Assembly (NCBI GenBank): GCA_037783415.1
Contig: JAZGTN010000054.1
Coordinates: 2,170,001 to 2,234,000 of the forward strand
Length of the DNA: 64,000 bases
Origin: Leptasterias polaris
Taxonomy: Eukaryota; Echinodermata; Asteroidea; Forcipulatida; Asteriidae
Direction of reading: 5' to 3'
Numbering within the stretch: position 1 is the first letter of the stretch; each line of letters begins with the position of its first letter. The notes under the pieces were generated by a model that worked only from the letters and a program-made list of their open reading frames with translations, ran no database searches and was not told the DNA's origin. The translations under genes and the position numbers were made by a program. Below, piece after piece: positions 21,895 to 34,193 of the stretch.

Positions 21895-23694
21895 CAAAAC
21901 GCGCTGAGATTAATTCTTTACTAAGAAACATGTGTGTACTGAACAAACTGGTTGATTCTGAGCGAATTCTGAGACGAAAAAAATTCAAACCCCTCAGAAT
22001 GCACTGAAATTAATTCTTTACTAAGAAACATGGGTGTACTGAACAAACTGGTTGATTCTGAGCGTATTCTGAGACGAAAAAAATTCAAACCCCTCAGAAT
22101 GCGCAGAGATTAATTCTTTACTAAGAAACATGGGTGTACTGAACAAACTGGTTGATTCTGAGCGTATTCTGAGACGAAAAAAATTCAAACCCCTCAAAAT
22201 GCGCTGAGATTAATTCTTTACTAAGAAACAATGGTGTACTGAACAAACTGGTTGATTCTTAGCGTATTCTGAGACGAAAAAAATTCAAACCCCTCAAAAC
22301 GCGCTGAGATTAATTCTTTACTAAGAAACATGGGTGTACTGAACAAACTGGTTGATTCTGAGCGAATTCTGAGACGAAAAAAATTCAAACCCCTCAGAAT
22401 GCGCTGAAATTAATTCTTTACTAAGAAACATGGGTGTACTGAACAAACTGGTTGATTCTGAGCGTATTCTGAGACGAAAAAAATTCAAATCCCTCAAAAC
22501 GCGCTGAGATTAATTCTTTACTAAGAAACATGGTTGTACTGAGCAAACTGGTTGATTCTGAGCGTATTCTGAGACGAAAAAAATTCAAACCCCTCACAAC
22601 GCGCTGAGATTAATTCTTTACTAAGAAACATGGGTGTACTGAACAAACTGGTTGATTCTGAGCGAATTCTGAGACGAAAAAAATTCAAACCCCTCAGAAT
22701 GCACTGAAATTAATTCTTTACTAAGAAACATGGGTGTACTGAACAAACTGGTTGATTCTGAGCGTATTCTGAGACGAAAAAAATTCAAACCCCTCAGATT
22801 GCGCAGAGATTAATTCTTTACTAAGAAACATGGGTGTACTGAACAAACTGGTTGATTCTGAGCGAATTCTGAGACGAAAAAAATTCAAACCCCTCAGAAT
22901 GCGCTGAGATTAATTCTTTACTAAGAAACATGGGTGTACTGAACAAACTGGTTGATTCTGAGCGTATTCTGAGACGAAAAAAATTCAAACCCCTCAAAAC
23001 GCGCTGAGATTAATTCTTTACTAAGAAACATGGTTGTACTGAACAAACTGGTTGATTCTGAGCGTATTCTGAGACGAAAAAAATTCAAACCCCTCAAAAC
23101 GCGCTGAGATTAATTCTTTACTAAGAAACATGGTTGTACTGAACAAACTGGTTGATTCTGAGCGTATTCTGAGACGAAAAAAATTCAAACCCCTCAAAAC
23201 GCGCTGAGATTAATTCTTTACTAAGAAACATGGGTGTACTGAACAAACTGGTTGATTCTGAGCGTATTCTGAGACGAAAAAAATTCAAACCCCTCAAAAC
23301 GCGCTGAGATTAATTCTTTACTAAGAAACATGGGTGTACTGAACAAACTGGTTGATTCTGAGCGTATTCTGAGACGAAAAAAATTCAAACCCCTCAAAAC
23401 GCGCTGAGATTAATTCTTTACTAAGAAACATGGGTGTACTGAACAAACTGGTTGATTCTGAGCGTATTCTGAGACGAAAAAAATTCAAACCCCTCAAAAT
23501 GCGCTGAGATTAATTCTTTACTAAGAAACAAGGGTGTACTGAACAAACTGGTTGATTCTTAGCGTATTCTGAGACGAAAAAAATTCAAACCCCTCAAAAC
23601 GCGCTGAGATTAATTCTTTACTAAGAAACATGGGTGTACTGAACAAACTGGTTGATTCTGAGCGAATTCTGAGACGAAAAAAATTCAAACCCCT
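21895..23694 (+). repeat. 1,800-bp HOR P (18 monomers), copy 1
   Basis: Order: GD, K, L, C(t38, ACAATGG), D, E(aaatccc), J, FD, K, Ma71, A, I, I, B, B, B, C, D. All 18 units are 100 bp. The rare t38 and aaatccc marks occur in all three P copies (also 23,695 and 26,695), and I saw neither elsewhere. Copies 1 and 2 are directly adjacent. Confidence 0.92.
22495..23594 (+). repeat. 11-monomer module J-FD-K-M-A-I-I-B-B-B-C
   Basis: This 1.1-kb string is the most widely spread module of the window. Intact copies start at 22,495; 24,295; 27,295; 29,895; 32,195; 46,908; 55,008 and 59,408. Forms without J and FD start at K 34,294 and K 36,094, and a form cut after one B starts at 15,307. Its flanks differ between regions (preceded by E(aaatccc), E or B), so it was amplified as part of HORs of different size. 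Confidence 0.9.
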
Positions 23695-25494
23695 CAAAAC
23701 GCGCTGAGATTAATTCTTTACTAAGAAACATGTGTGTACTGAACAAACTGGTTGATTCTGAGCGAATTCTGAGACGAAAAAAATTCAAACCCCTCAGAAT
23801 GCACTGAAATTAATTCTTTACTAAGAAACATGGGTGTACTGAACAAACTGGTTGATTCTGAGCGTATTCTGAGACGAAAAAAATTCAAACCCCTCAGAAT
23901 GCGCAGAGATTAATTCTTTACTAAGAAACATGGGTGTACTGAACAAACTGGTTGATTCTGAGCGTATTCTGAGACGAAAAAAATTCAAACCCCTCAAAAT
24001 GCGCTGAGATTAATTCTTTACTAAGAAACAATGGTGTACTGAACAAACTGGTTGATTCTTAGCGTATTCTGAGACGAAAAAAATTCAAACCCCTCAAAAC
24101 GCGCTGAGATTAATTCTTTACTAAGAAACATGGGTGTACTGAACAAACTGGTTGATTCTGAGCGAATTCTGAGACGAAAAAAATTCAAACCCCTCAGAAT
24201 GCGCTGAAATTAATTCTTTACTAAGAAACATGGGTGTACTGAACAAACTGGTTGATTCTGAGCGTATTCTGAGACGAAAAAAATTCAAATCCCTCAAAAC
24301 GCGCTGAGATTAATTCTTTACTAAGAAACATGGTTGTACTGAGCAAACTGGTTGATTCTGAGCGTATTCTGAGACGAAAAAAATTCAAACCCCTCACAAC
24401 GCGCTGAGATTAATTCTTTACTAAGAAACATGGGTGTACTGAACAAACTGGTTGATTCTGAGCGAATTCTGAGACGAAAAAAATTCAAACCCCTCAGAAT
24501 GCACTGAAATTAATTCTTTACTAAGAAACATGGGTGTACTGAACAAACTGGTTGATTCTGAGCGTATTCTGAGACGAAAAAAATTCAAACCCCTCAGATT
24601 GCGCAGAGATTAATTCTTTACTAAGAAACATGGGTGTACTGAACAAACTGGTTGATTCTGAGCGAATTCTGAGACGAAAAAAATTCAAACCCCTCAGAAT
24701 GCGCTGAGATTAATTCTTTACTAAGAAACATGGGTGTACTGAACAAACTGGTTGATTCTGAGCGTATTCTGAGACGAAAAAAATTCAAACCCCTCAAAAC
24801 GCGCTGAGATTAATTCTTTACTAAGAAACATGGTTGTACTGAACAAACTGGTTGATTCTGAGCGTATTCTGAGACGAAAAAAATTCAAACCCCTCAAAAC
24901 GCGCTGAGATTAATTCTTTACTAAGAAACATGGTTGTACTGAACAAACTGGTTGATTCTGAGCGTATTCTGAGACGAAAAAAATTCAAACCCCTCAAAAC
25001 GCGCTGAGATTAATTCTTTACTAAGAAACATGGGTGTACTGAACAAACTGGTTGATTCTGAGCGTATTCTGAGACGAAAAAAATTCAAACCCCTCAAAAC
25101 GCGCTGAGATTAATTCTTTACTAAGAAACATGGGTGTACTGAACAAACTGGTTGATTCTGAGCGTATTCTGAGACGAAAAAAATTCAAACCCCTCAAAAC
25201 GCGCTGAGATTAATTCTTTACTAAGAAACATGGGTGTACTGAACAAACTGGTTGATTCTGAGCGTATTCTGAGACGAAAAAAATTCAAACCCCTCAAAAT
25301 GCGCTGAGATTAATTCTTTACTAAGAAACAAGGGTGTACTGAACAAACTGGTTGATTCTTAGCGTATTCTGAGACGAAAAAAATTCAAACCCCTCAAAAC
25401 GCGCTGAGATTAATTCTTTACTAAGAAACATGGGTGTACTGTACAAACTGGTTGATTCTGAGCGAATTCTGAGACGAAAAAAATTCAAACCCCT
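23695..25494 (+). repeat. 1,800-bp HOR P, copy 2
   Basis: This is a tandem copy of 21,895-23,694. The only marker difference I saw is in the final D unit (25,395), which reads ACTGTACAAAC instead of ACTGAACAAAC. It is followed by the 1,200-bp Q segment, and P plus Q forms a 3,000-bp HOR. Confidence 0.92.
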
Positions 25495-26694
25495 CAGAAT
25501 GCGCTGAAATTAATTCTTTACTAAGAAACATGGGTGTACTGAACAAACTGGTTGATTCTGAGCGTATTCTGAGACGAAAAAAATTCAAACCCCTCAAAAC
25601 GCGCTGAGATTAATTCTTTACTAAGAAACATGGGTGTACTGAACAAACTGGTTGATTCTGAGCGTATTCTGAGACGAAAAAAATTCAAACCCCTCACAAC
25701 GCGCTGAGATTAATTCTTTACTAAGAAACATGGGTGTACTGAACAAACTGGTTGATTCTGAGCGTATTCTGAGACGAAAAAAATTCAAACCCCTCAAAAT
25801 GCGCTGAGATTAATTCTTTACTAAGAAACAAGGGTGTACTGAACAAACTGGTTGATTCTTAGCGTATTCTGAGACGAAAAAAATTCAAACCCCTCAAAAC
25901 GCGCTGAGATTAATTCTTTACTAAGAAACATGGGTGTACTGAACAAACTGGTTGATTCTGAGCGAATTCTGAGACGAAAAAAATTCAAACCCCTCAGAAT
26001 GCGCTGAAATTAATTCTTTACTAAGAAACATGGGTGTACTGAACAAACTGGTTGATTCTGAGCGTATTCTGAGACGAAAAAAATTCAAACCTCTCAGAAT
26101 GCGCTGAGATTAATTCTTTACTAAGAAACATGGGTGTACTGAACAAACTGGTTGATTCTGAGCGTATTCTGAGACGAAAAAAATTCAAACCCCTCAAAAC
26201 GCGCTGAGATTAATTCTTTACTAAGAAACATGTGTGTACTGAACAAACTGGTTGATTCTGAGCGTATTCTGAGACGAAAAAAATTCAAACCCCTCAAAAG
26301 GCGCTGAGATTAATTCTTTACTAAGAAACAAGGGTGTACTGAACAAACTGGTTGATTCTTAGCGTATTCTGAGACGAAAAAAATTCAAACCCCTCAAAAC
26401 GCGCTGAGATTAATTCTTTACTAAGAAACATGGGTGTACTGAACAAACTGGTTGATTCTGAGCGTATTCTGAGACGAAAAAAATTCAAACCCCTCAGAAT
26501 GCACTGAAATTAATTCTTTACTAAGAAACAAGGGTGTACTGAACAAACTGGTTGATTCTTAGCGTATTCTGAGACGAAAAAAATTCAAACCCCTCAAAAC
26601 GCGCTGAGATTAATTCTTTACTAAGAAACATGGGTGTACTGAACAAACTGGTTGATTCTGAGCGAATTCTGAGACGAAAAAAATTCAAACCCCT
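25495..26694 (+). repeat. 1,200-bp segment Q (12 monomers)
   Basis: Order: E, B, F, C, D, E(cctctc), A, G, H, B, K with C tail, D. The cctctc change at the end of 25,995 recurs at 28,995. The first nine units recur at 28,495-29,394 after the third P copy, so the P-Q repeat period here is 3,000 bp. Confidence 0.9.
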
Positions 26695-28494
26695 CAAAAC
26701 GCGCTGAGATTAATTCTTTACTAAGAAACATGTGTGTACTGAACAAACTGGTTGATTCTGAGCGAATTCTGAGACGAAAAAAATTCAAACCCCTCAGAAT
26801 GCACTGAAATTAATTCTTTACTAAGAAACATGGGTGTACTGAACAAACTGGTTGATTCTGAGCGTATTCTGAGACGAAAAAAATTCAAACCCCTCAGAAT
26901 GCGCAGAGATTAATTCTTTACTAAGAAACATGGGTGTACTGAACAAACTGGTTGATTCTGAGCGTATTCTGAGACGAAAAAAATTCAAACCCCTCAAAAT
27001 GCGCTGAGATTAATTCTTTACTAAGAAACAATGGTGTACTGAACAAACTGGTTGATTCTTAGCGTATTCTGAGACGAAAAAAATTCAAACCCCTCAAAAC
27101 GCGCTGAGATTAATTCTTTACTAAGAAACATGGGTGTACTGAACAAACTGGTTGATTCTGAGCGAATTCTGAGACGAAAAAAATTCAAACCCCTCAGAAT
27201 GCGCTGAAATTAATTCTTTACTAAGAAACATGGGTGTACTGAACAAACTGGTTGATTCTGAGCGTATTCTGAGACGAAAAAAATTCAAATCCCTCAAAAC
27301 GCGCTGAGATTAATTCTTTACTAAGAAACATGGTTGTACTGAGCAAACTGGTTGATTCTGAGCGTATTCTGAGACGAAAAAAATTCAAACCCCTCACAAC
27401 GCGCTGAGATTAATTCTTTACTAAGAAACATGGGTGTACTGAACAAACTGGTTGATTCTGAGCGAATTCTGAGACGAAAAAAATTCAAACCCCTCAGAAT
27501 GCACTGAAATTAATTCTTTACTAAGAAACATGGGTGTACTGAACAAACTGGTTGATTCTGAGCGTATTCTGAGACGAAAAAAATTCAAACCCCTCAGATT
27601 GCGCAGAGATTAATTCTTTACTAAGAAACATGGGTGTACTGAACAAACTGGTTGATTCTGAGCGAATTCTGAGACGAAAAAAATTCAAACCCCTCAGAAT
27701 GCGCTGAGATTAATTCTTTACTAAGAAACATGGGTGTACTGAACAAACTGGTTGATTCTGAGCGTATTCTGAGACGAAAAAAATTCAAACCCCTCAAAAC
27801 GCGCTGAGATTAATTCTTTACTAAGAAACATGGTTGTACTGAACAAACTGGTTGATTCTGAGCGTATTCTGAGACGAAAAAAATTCAAACCCCTCAAAAC
27901 GCGCTGAGATTAATTCTTTACTAAGAAACATGGTTGTACTGAACAAACTGGTTGATTCTGAGCGTATTCTGAGACGAAAAAAATTCAAACCCCTCAAAAC
28001 GCGCTGAGATTAATTCTTTACTAAGAAACATGGGTGTACTGAACAAACTGGTTGATTCTGAGCGTATTCTGAGACGAAAAAAATTCAAACCCCTCAAAAC
28101 GCGCTGAGATTAATTCTTTACTAAGAAACATGGGTGTACTGAACAAACTGGTTGATTCTGAGCGTATTCTGAGACGAAAAAAATTCAAACCCCTCAAAAC
28201 GCGCTGAGATTAATTCTTTACTAAGAAACATGGGTGTACTGAACAAACTGGTTGATTCTGAGCGTATTCTGAGACGAAAAAAATTCAAACCCCTCAAAAT
28301 GCGCTGAGATTAATTCTTTACTAAGAAACAAGGGTGTACTGAACAAACTGGTTGATTCTTAGCGTATTCTGAGACGAAAAAAATTCAAACCCCTCAAAAC
28401 GCGCTGAGATTAATTCTTTACTAAGAAACATGGGTGTACTGAACAAACTGGTTGATTCTGAGCGAATTCTGAGACGAAAAAAATTCAAACCCCT
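26695..28494 (+). repeat. 1,800-bp HOR P, copy 3
   Basis: This has the same 18 units as the other P copies. Together with 28,495-29,394 it matches 23,695-26,394 over 2.7 kb at an offset of exactly 3,000 bp. The final D unit lacks the private GTAC change of copy 2. Confidence 0.92.
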
Positions 28495-29394
28495 CAGAAT
28501 GCGCTGAAATTAATTCTTTACTAAGAAACATGGGTGTACTGAACAAACTGGTTGATTCTGAGCGTATTCTGAGACGAAAAAAATTCAAACCCCTCAAAAC
28601 GCGCTGAGATTAATTCTTTACTAAGAAACATGGGTGTACTGAACAAACTGGTTGATTCTGAGCGTATTCTGAGACGAAAAAAATTCAAACCCCTCACAAC
28701 GCGCTGAGATTAATTCTTTACTAAGAAACATGGGTGTACTGAACAAACTGGTTGATTCTGAGCGTATTCTGAGACGAAAAAAATTCAAACCCCTCAAAAT
28801 GCGCTGAGATTAATTCTTTACTAAGAAACAAGGGTGTACTGAACAAACTGGTTGATTCTTAGCGTATTCTGAGACGAAAAAAATTCAAACCCCTCAAAAC
28901 GCGCTGAGATTAATTCTTTACTAAGAAACATGGGTGTACTGAACAAACTGGTTGATTCTGAGCGAATTCTGAGACGAAAAAAATTCAAACCCCTCAGAAT
29001 GCGCTGAAATTAATTCTTTACTAAGAAACATGGGTGTACTGAACAAACTGGTTGATTCTGAGCGTATTCTGAGACGAAAAAAATTCAAACCTCTCAGAAT
29101 GCGCTGAGATTAATTCTTTACTAAGAAACATGGGTGTACTGAACAAACTGGTTGATTCTGAGCGTATTCTGAGACGAAAAAAATTCAAACCCCTCAAAAC
29201 GCGCTGAGATTAATTCTTTACTAAGAAACATGTGTGTACTGAACAAACTGGTTGATTCTGAGCGTATTCTGAGACGAAAAAAATTCAAACCCCTCAAAAG
29301 GCGCTGAGATTAATTCTTTACTAAGAAACAAGGGTGTACTGAACAAACTGGTTGATTCTTAGCGTATTCTGAGACGAAAAAAATTCAAACCCCT
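28495..29394 (+). repeat. Partial second copy of segment Q (9 monomers)
   Basis: Order: E, B, F, C, D, E(cctctc), A, G, H, matching 25,495-26,394. After H the first Q continues B, K/C, D; here D, E-like (caaaatg head), A, B, B follow, so similarity stops near 29,395. Confidence 0.88.
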
Positions 29395-32300
29395 CAAAAC
29401 GCGCTGAGATTAATTCTTTACTAAGAAACATGGGTGTACTGAACAAACTGGTTGATTCTGAGCGAATTCTGAGACGAAAAAAATTCAAACCCCTCAAAAT
29501 GCGCTGAAATTAATTCTTTACTAAGAAACATGGGTGTACTGAACAAACTGGTTGATTCTGAGCGTATTCTGAGACGAAAAAAATTCAAACCCCTCAGAAT
29601 GCGCTGAGATTAATTCTTTACTAAGAAACATGGGTGTACTGAACAAACTGGTTGATTCTGAGCGTATTCTGAGACGAAAAAAATTCAAACCCCTCAAAAC
29701 GCGCTGAGATTAATTCTTTACTAAGAAACATGGGTGTACTGAACAAACTGGTTGATTCTGAGCGTATTCTGAGACGAAAAAAATTCAAACCCCTCAAAAC
29801 GCGCTGAGATTAATTCTTTACTAAGAAACATGGGTGTACTGAACAAACTGGTTGATTCTGAGCGTATTCTGAGACGAAAAAAATTCAAACCCCTCAAAAC
29901 GCGCTGAGATTAATTCTTTACTAAGAAACATGGTTGTACTGAGCAAACTGGTTGATTCTGAGCGTATTCTGAGACGAAAAAAATTCAAACCCCTCACAAC
30001 GCGCTGAGATTAATTCTTTACTAAGAAACATGGGTGTACTGAACAAACTGGTTGATTCTGAGCGAATTCTGAGACGAAAAAAATTCAAACCCCTCAGAAT
30101 GCACTGAAATTAATTCTTTACTAAGAAACATGGGTGTACTGAACAAACTGGTTGATTCTGAGCGTATTCTGAGACGAAAAAAATTCAAACCCCTCAGATT
30201 GCGCAGAGATTAATTCTTTACTAAGAAACATGGGTGTACTGAACAAACTGGTTGATTCTGAGCGAATTCTGAGACGAAAAAAATTCAAACCCCTCAGAAT
30301 GCGCTGAGATTAATTCTTTACTAAGAAACATGGGTGTACTGAACAAACTGGTTGATTCTGAGCGTATTCTGAGACGAAAAAAATTCAAACCCCTCAAAAC
30401 GCGCTGAGATTAATTCTTTACTAAGAAACATGGTTGTACTGAACAAACTGGTTGATTCTGAGCGTATTCTGAGACGAAAAAAATTCAAACCCCTCAAAAC
30501 GCGCTGAGATTAATTCTTTACTAAGAAACATGGTTGTACTGAACAAACTGGTTGATTCTGAGCGTATTCTGAGACGAAAAAAATTCAAACCCCTCAAAAC
30601 GCGCTGAGATTAATTCTTTACTAAGAAACATGGGTGTACTGAACAAACTGGTTGATTCTGAGCGTATTCTGAGACGAAAAAAATTCAAACCCCTCAAAAC
30701 GCGCTGAGATTAATTCTTTACTAAGAAACATGGGTGTACTGAACAAACTGGTTGATTCTGAGCGTATTCTGAGACGAAAAAAATTCAAACCCCTCAAAAC
30801 GCGCTGAGATTAATTCTTTACTAAGAAACATGGGTGTACTGAACAAACTGGTTGATTCTGAGCGTATTCTGAGACGAAAAAAATTCAAACCCCTCAAAAT
30901 GCGCTGAGATTAATTCTTTACTAAGAAACAAGGGTGTACTGAACAAACTGGTTGATTCTTAGCGTATTCTGAGACGAAAAAAATTCAAACCCCTCAAAAC
31001 GCGCTGAGATTAATTCTTTACTAAGAAACATGGGTGTACTGAACAAACTGGTTGATTCTGAGCGTATTCTGAGACGAAAAAAATTCAAACCCCTCAAAAC
31101 GCGCTGAGATTAATTCTTTACTAAGAAACATGGGTGTACTGAACAAACTGGTTGATTCTGAGCGTATTCTGAGACGAAAAAAATTCAAACCCCTCACAAC
31201 GCGCTGAGATTAATTCTTTACTAAGAAACATGGGTGTACTGAACAAACTGGTTGATTCTGAGCGTATTCTGAGACGAAAAAAATTCAAACCCCTCAAAAT
31301 GCGCTGAGATTAATTCTTTACTAAGAAACAAGGGTGTACTGAACAAACTGGTTGATTCTGAGCGTATTCTGAGACGAAAAAAATTCAAACCCCTCAAAAC
31401 GCGCTGAGATTAATTCTTTACTAAGAAACATGGGTGTACTGAACAAACTGGTTGATTCTGAGCGAATTCTGAGACGAAAAAAATTCAAACCCCTCAAAAT
31501 GCGCTGAAATTAATTCTTTACTAAGAAACATGGGTGTACTGAACAAACTGGTTGATTCTGAGCGTATTCTGAGACGAAAAAAATTCAAACCCCTCAGAAT
31601 GCGCTGAGATTAATTCTTTACTAAGAAACATGGGTGTACTGAACAAACTGGTTGATTCTGAGCGTATTCTGAGACGAAAAAAATTCAAACCCCTCAAAAC
31701 GCGCTGAGATTAATTCTTTACTAAGAAACATGTGTGTACTGAACAAACTGGTTGATTCTGAGCGTATTCTGAGACGAAAAAAATTCAAACCCCTCAAAAG
31801 GCGCTGAGATTAATTCTTTACTAAGAAACAAGGGTGTACTGAACAAACTGGTTGATTCTTAGCGTATTCTGAGACGAAAAAAATTCAAACCCCTCAAAAC
31901 GCGCTGAGATTAATTCTTTACTAAGAAACATGGGTGTACTGAACAAACTGGTTGATTCTGAGCGTATTCTGAGACGAAAAAAATTCAAACCCCTCAAAAC
32001 GCGCTGAGATTAATTCTTTACTAAGAAACATGGGTGTACTGAACAAACTGGTTGATTCTGAGCGAATTCTGAGACGAAAAAAATTCAAACCCCTCAGAAT
32101 GCGCTGAAATTAATTCTTTACTAAGAAACATGGGTGTACTGAACAAACTGGTTGATTCTGAGCGTATTCTGAGACGAAAAAAATTCAAACCCCTCAAAAC
32201 GCGCTGAGATTAATTCTTTACTAAGAAACATGGTTGTACTGAGCAAACTGGTTGATTCTGAGCGTATTCTGAGACGAAAAAAATTCAAACCCCTCACAAC

Positions 32301-34193
32301 GCGCTGAGATTAATTCTTTACTAAGAAACATGGGTGTACTGAACAAACTGGTTGATTCTGAGCGAATTCTGAGACGAAAAAAATTCAAACCCCTCAGAAT
32401 GCACTGAAATTAATTCTTTACTAAGAAACATGGGTGTACTGAACAAACTGGTTGATTCTGAGCGTATTCTGAGACGAAAAAAATTCAAACCCCTCAGATT
32501 GCGCAGAGATTAATTCTTTACTAAGAAACATGGGTGTACTGAACAAACTGGTTGATTCTGAGCGAATTCTGAGACGAAAAAAATTCAAACCCCTCAGAAT
32601 GCGCTGAGATTAATTCTTTACTAAGAAACATGGGTGTACTGAACAAACTGGTTGATTCTGAGCGTATTCTGAGACGAAAAAAATTCAAACCCCTCAAAAC
32701 GCGCTGAGATTAATTCTTTACTAAGAAACATGGTTGTACTGAACAAACTGGTTGATTCTGAGCGTATTCTGAGACGAAAAAAATTCAAACCCCTCAAAAC
32801 GCGCTGAGATTAATTCTTTACTAAGAAACATGGTTGTACTGAACAAACTGGTTGATTCTGAGCGTATTCTGAGACGAAAAAAATTCAAACCCCTCAAAAC
32901 GCGCTGAGATTAATTCTTTACTAAGAAACATGGGTGTACTGAACAAACTGGTTGATTCTGAGCGTATTCTGAGACGAAAAAAATTCAAACCCCTCAAAAC
33001 GCGCTGAGATTAATTCTTTACTAAGAAACATGGGTGTACTGAACAAACTGGTTGATTCTGAGCGTATTCTGAGACGAAAAAAATTCAAACCCCTCAAAAC
33101 GCGTGAGATTAATTCTTTACTAAGAAACATGGGTGTACTGAACAAACTGGTTGATTCTGAGCGTATTCTGAGACGAAAAAAATTCAAACCCCTCAAAATG
33201 CGCTGAGATTAATTCTTTACTAAGAAACAAGGGTGTACTGAACAAACTGGTTGATTCTTAGCGTATTCTGAGACGAAAAAAATTCAAACCCCTCAAAACG
33301 CGCTGAGATTAATTCTTTACTAAGAAACATGGGTGTACTGAACAAACTGGTTGATTCTGAGCGTATTCTGAGACGAAAAAAATTCAAACCCCTCAAAACG
33401 CGCTGAGATTAATTCTTTACTAAGAAACATGGGTGTACTGAACAAACTGGTTGATTCTGAGCGTATTCTGAGACGAAAAAAATTCAAACCCCTCACAACG
33501 CGCTGAGATTAATTCTTTACTAAGAAACATGGGTGTACTGAACAAACTGGTTGATTCTGAGCGTATTCTGAGACGAAAAAAATTCAAACCCCTCAAAATG
33601 CGCTGAGATTAATTCTTTACTAAGAAACAAGGGTGTACTGAACAAACTGGTTGATTTTTAGCGTATTCTGAGACGAAAAAAATTCAAACCCCTCAAAACG
33701 CGCTGAGATTAATTCTTTACTAAGAAACATGGGTGTACTGAACAAACTGGTTGATTCTGAGCGAATTCTGAGACGAAAAAAATTCAAACCCCTCAGAATG
33801 CGCTGAAATTAATTCTTTACTAAGAAACATGGGTGTACTGAACAAACTGGTTGATTCTGAGCGTATTCTGAGACGAAAAAAATTCAAACCCCTCAGAATG
33901 CGCTGAGATTAATTCTTTACTAAGAAACATGGGTGTACTGAACAAACTGGTTGATTCTGAGCGTATTCTGAGACGAAAAAAATTCAAACCCCTCAAAACG
34001 CGCTGAGATTAATTCTTTACTAAGAAACATGTGTGTACTGAACAAACTGGTTGATTCTGAGCGTATTCTGAGACGAAAAAAATTCAAACCCCTCAAAAGG
34101 CGCTGAGATTAATTCTTTACTAAGAAACAAGGGTGTACTGAACAAACTGGTTGATTCTTAGCGTATTCTGAGACGAAAAAAATTCAAACCCCT
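29395..34193 (+). repeat. HOR domain with 2,300-bp offset
   Basis: After a short D, E-like, A, B, B lead-in (29,395-29,894), the 20-unit string J, FD, K, M, A, I, I, B, B, B, C, B, B, F, C, D, E, A, G, H at 29,895-31,894 recurs at 32,195-34,193. B, D, E (31,895-32,194) lies between. The offset drops from 2,300 to 2,299 because the unit at 33,095 has lost a base (GCGTGAG). Differences between copies include C with g66 at 31,295 against GATTTTTAGC at 33,594, and a caaaatg head at 31,495 against cagaatg at 33,794. No gene is present. Confidence 0.87.
33095..33193 (+). repeat. 99-bp monomer (C lost at position 10)
   Basis: GCGCTGAG reads GCGTGAG here. The counterpart B unit in the earlier HOR copy (30,795) is 100 bp, so the deletion arose after that duplication or is a base-call error. 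Confidence 0.8.
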
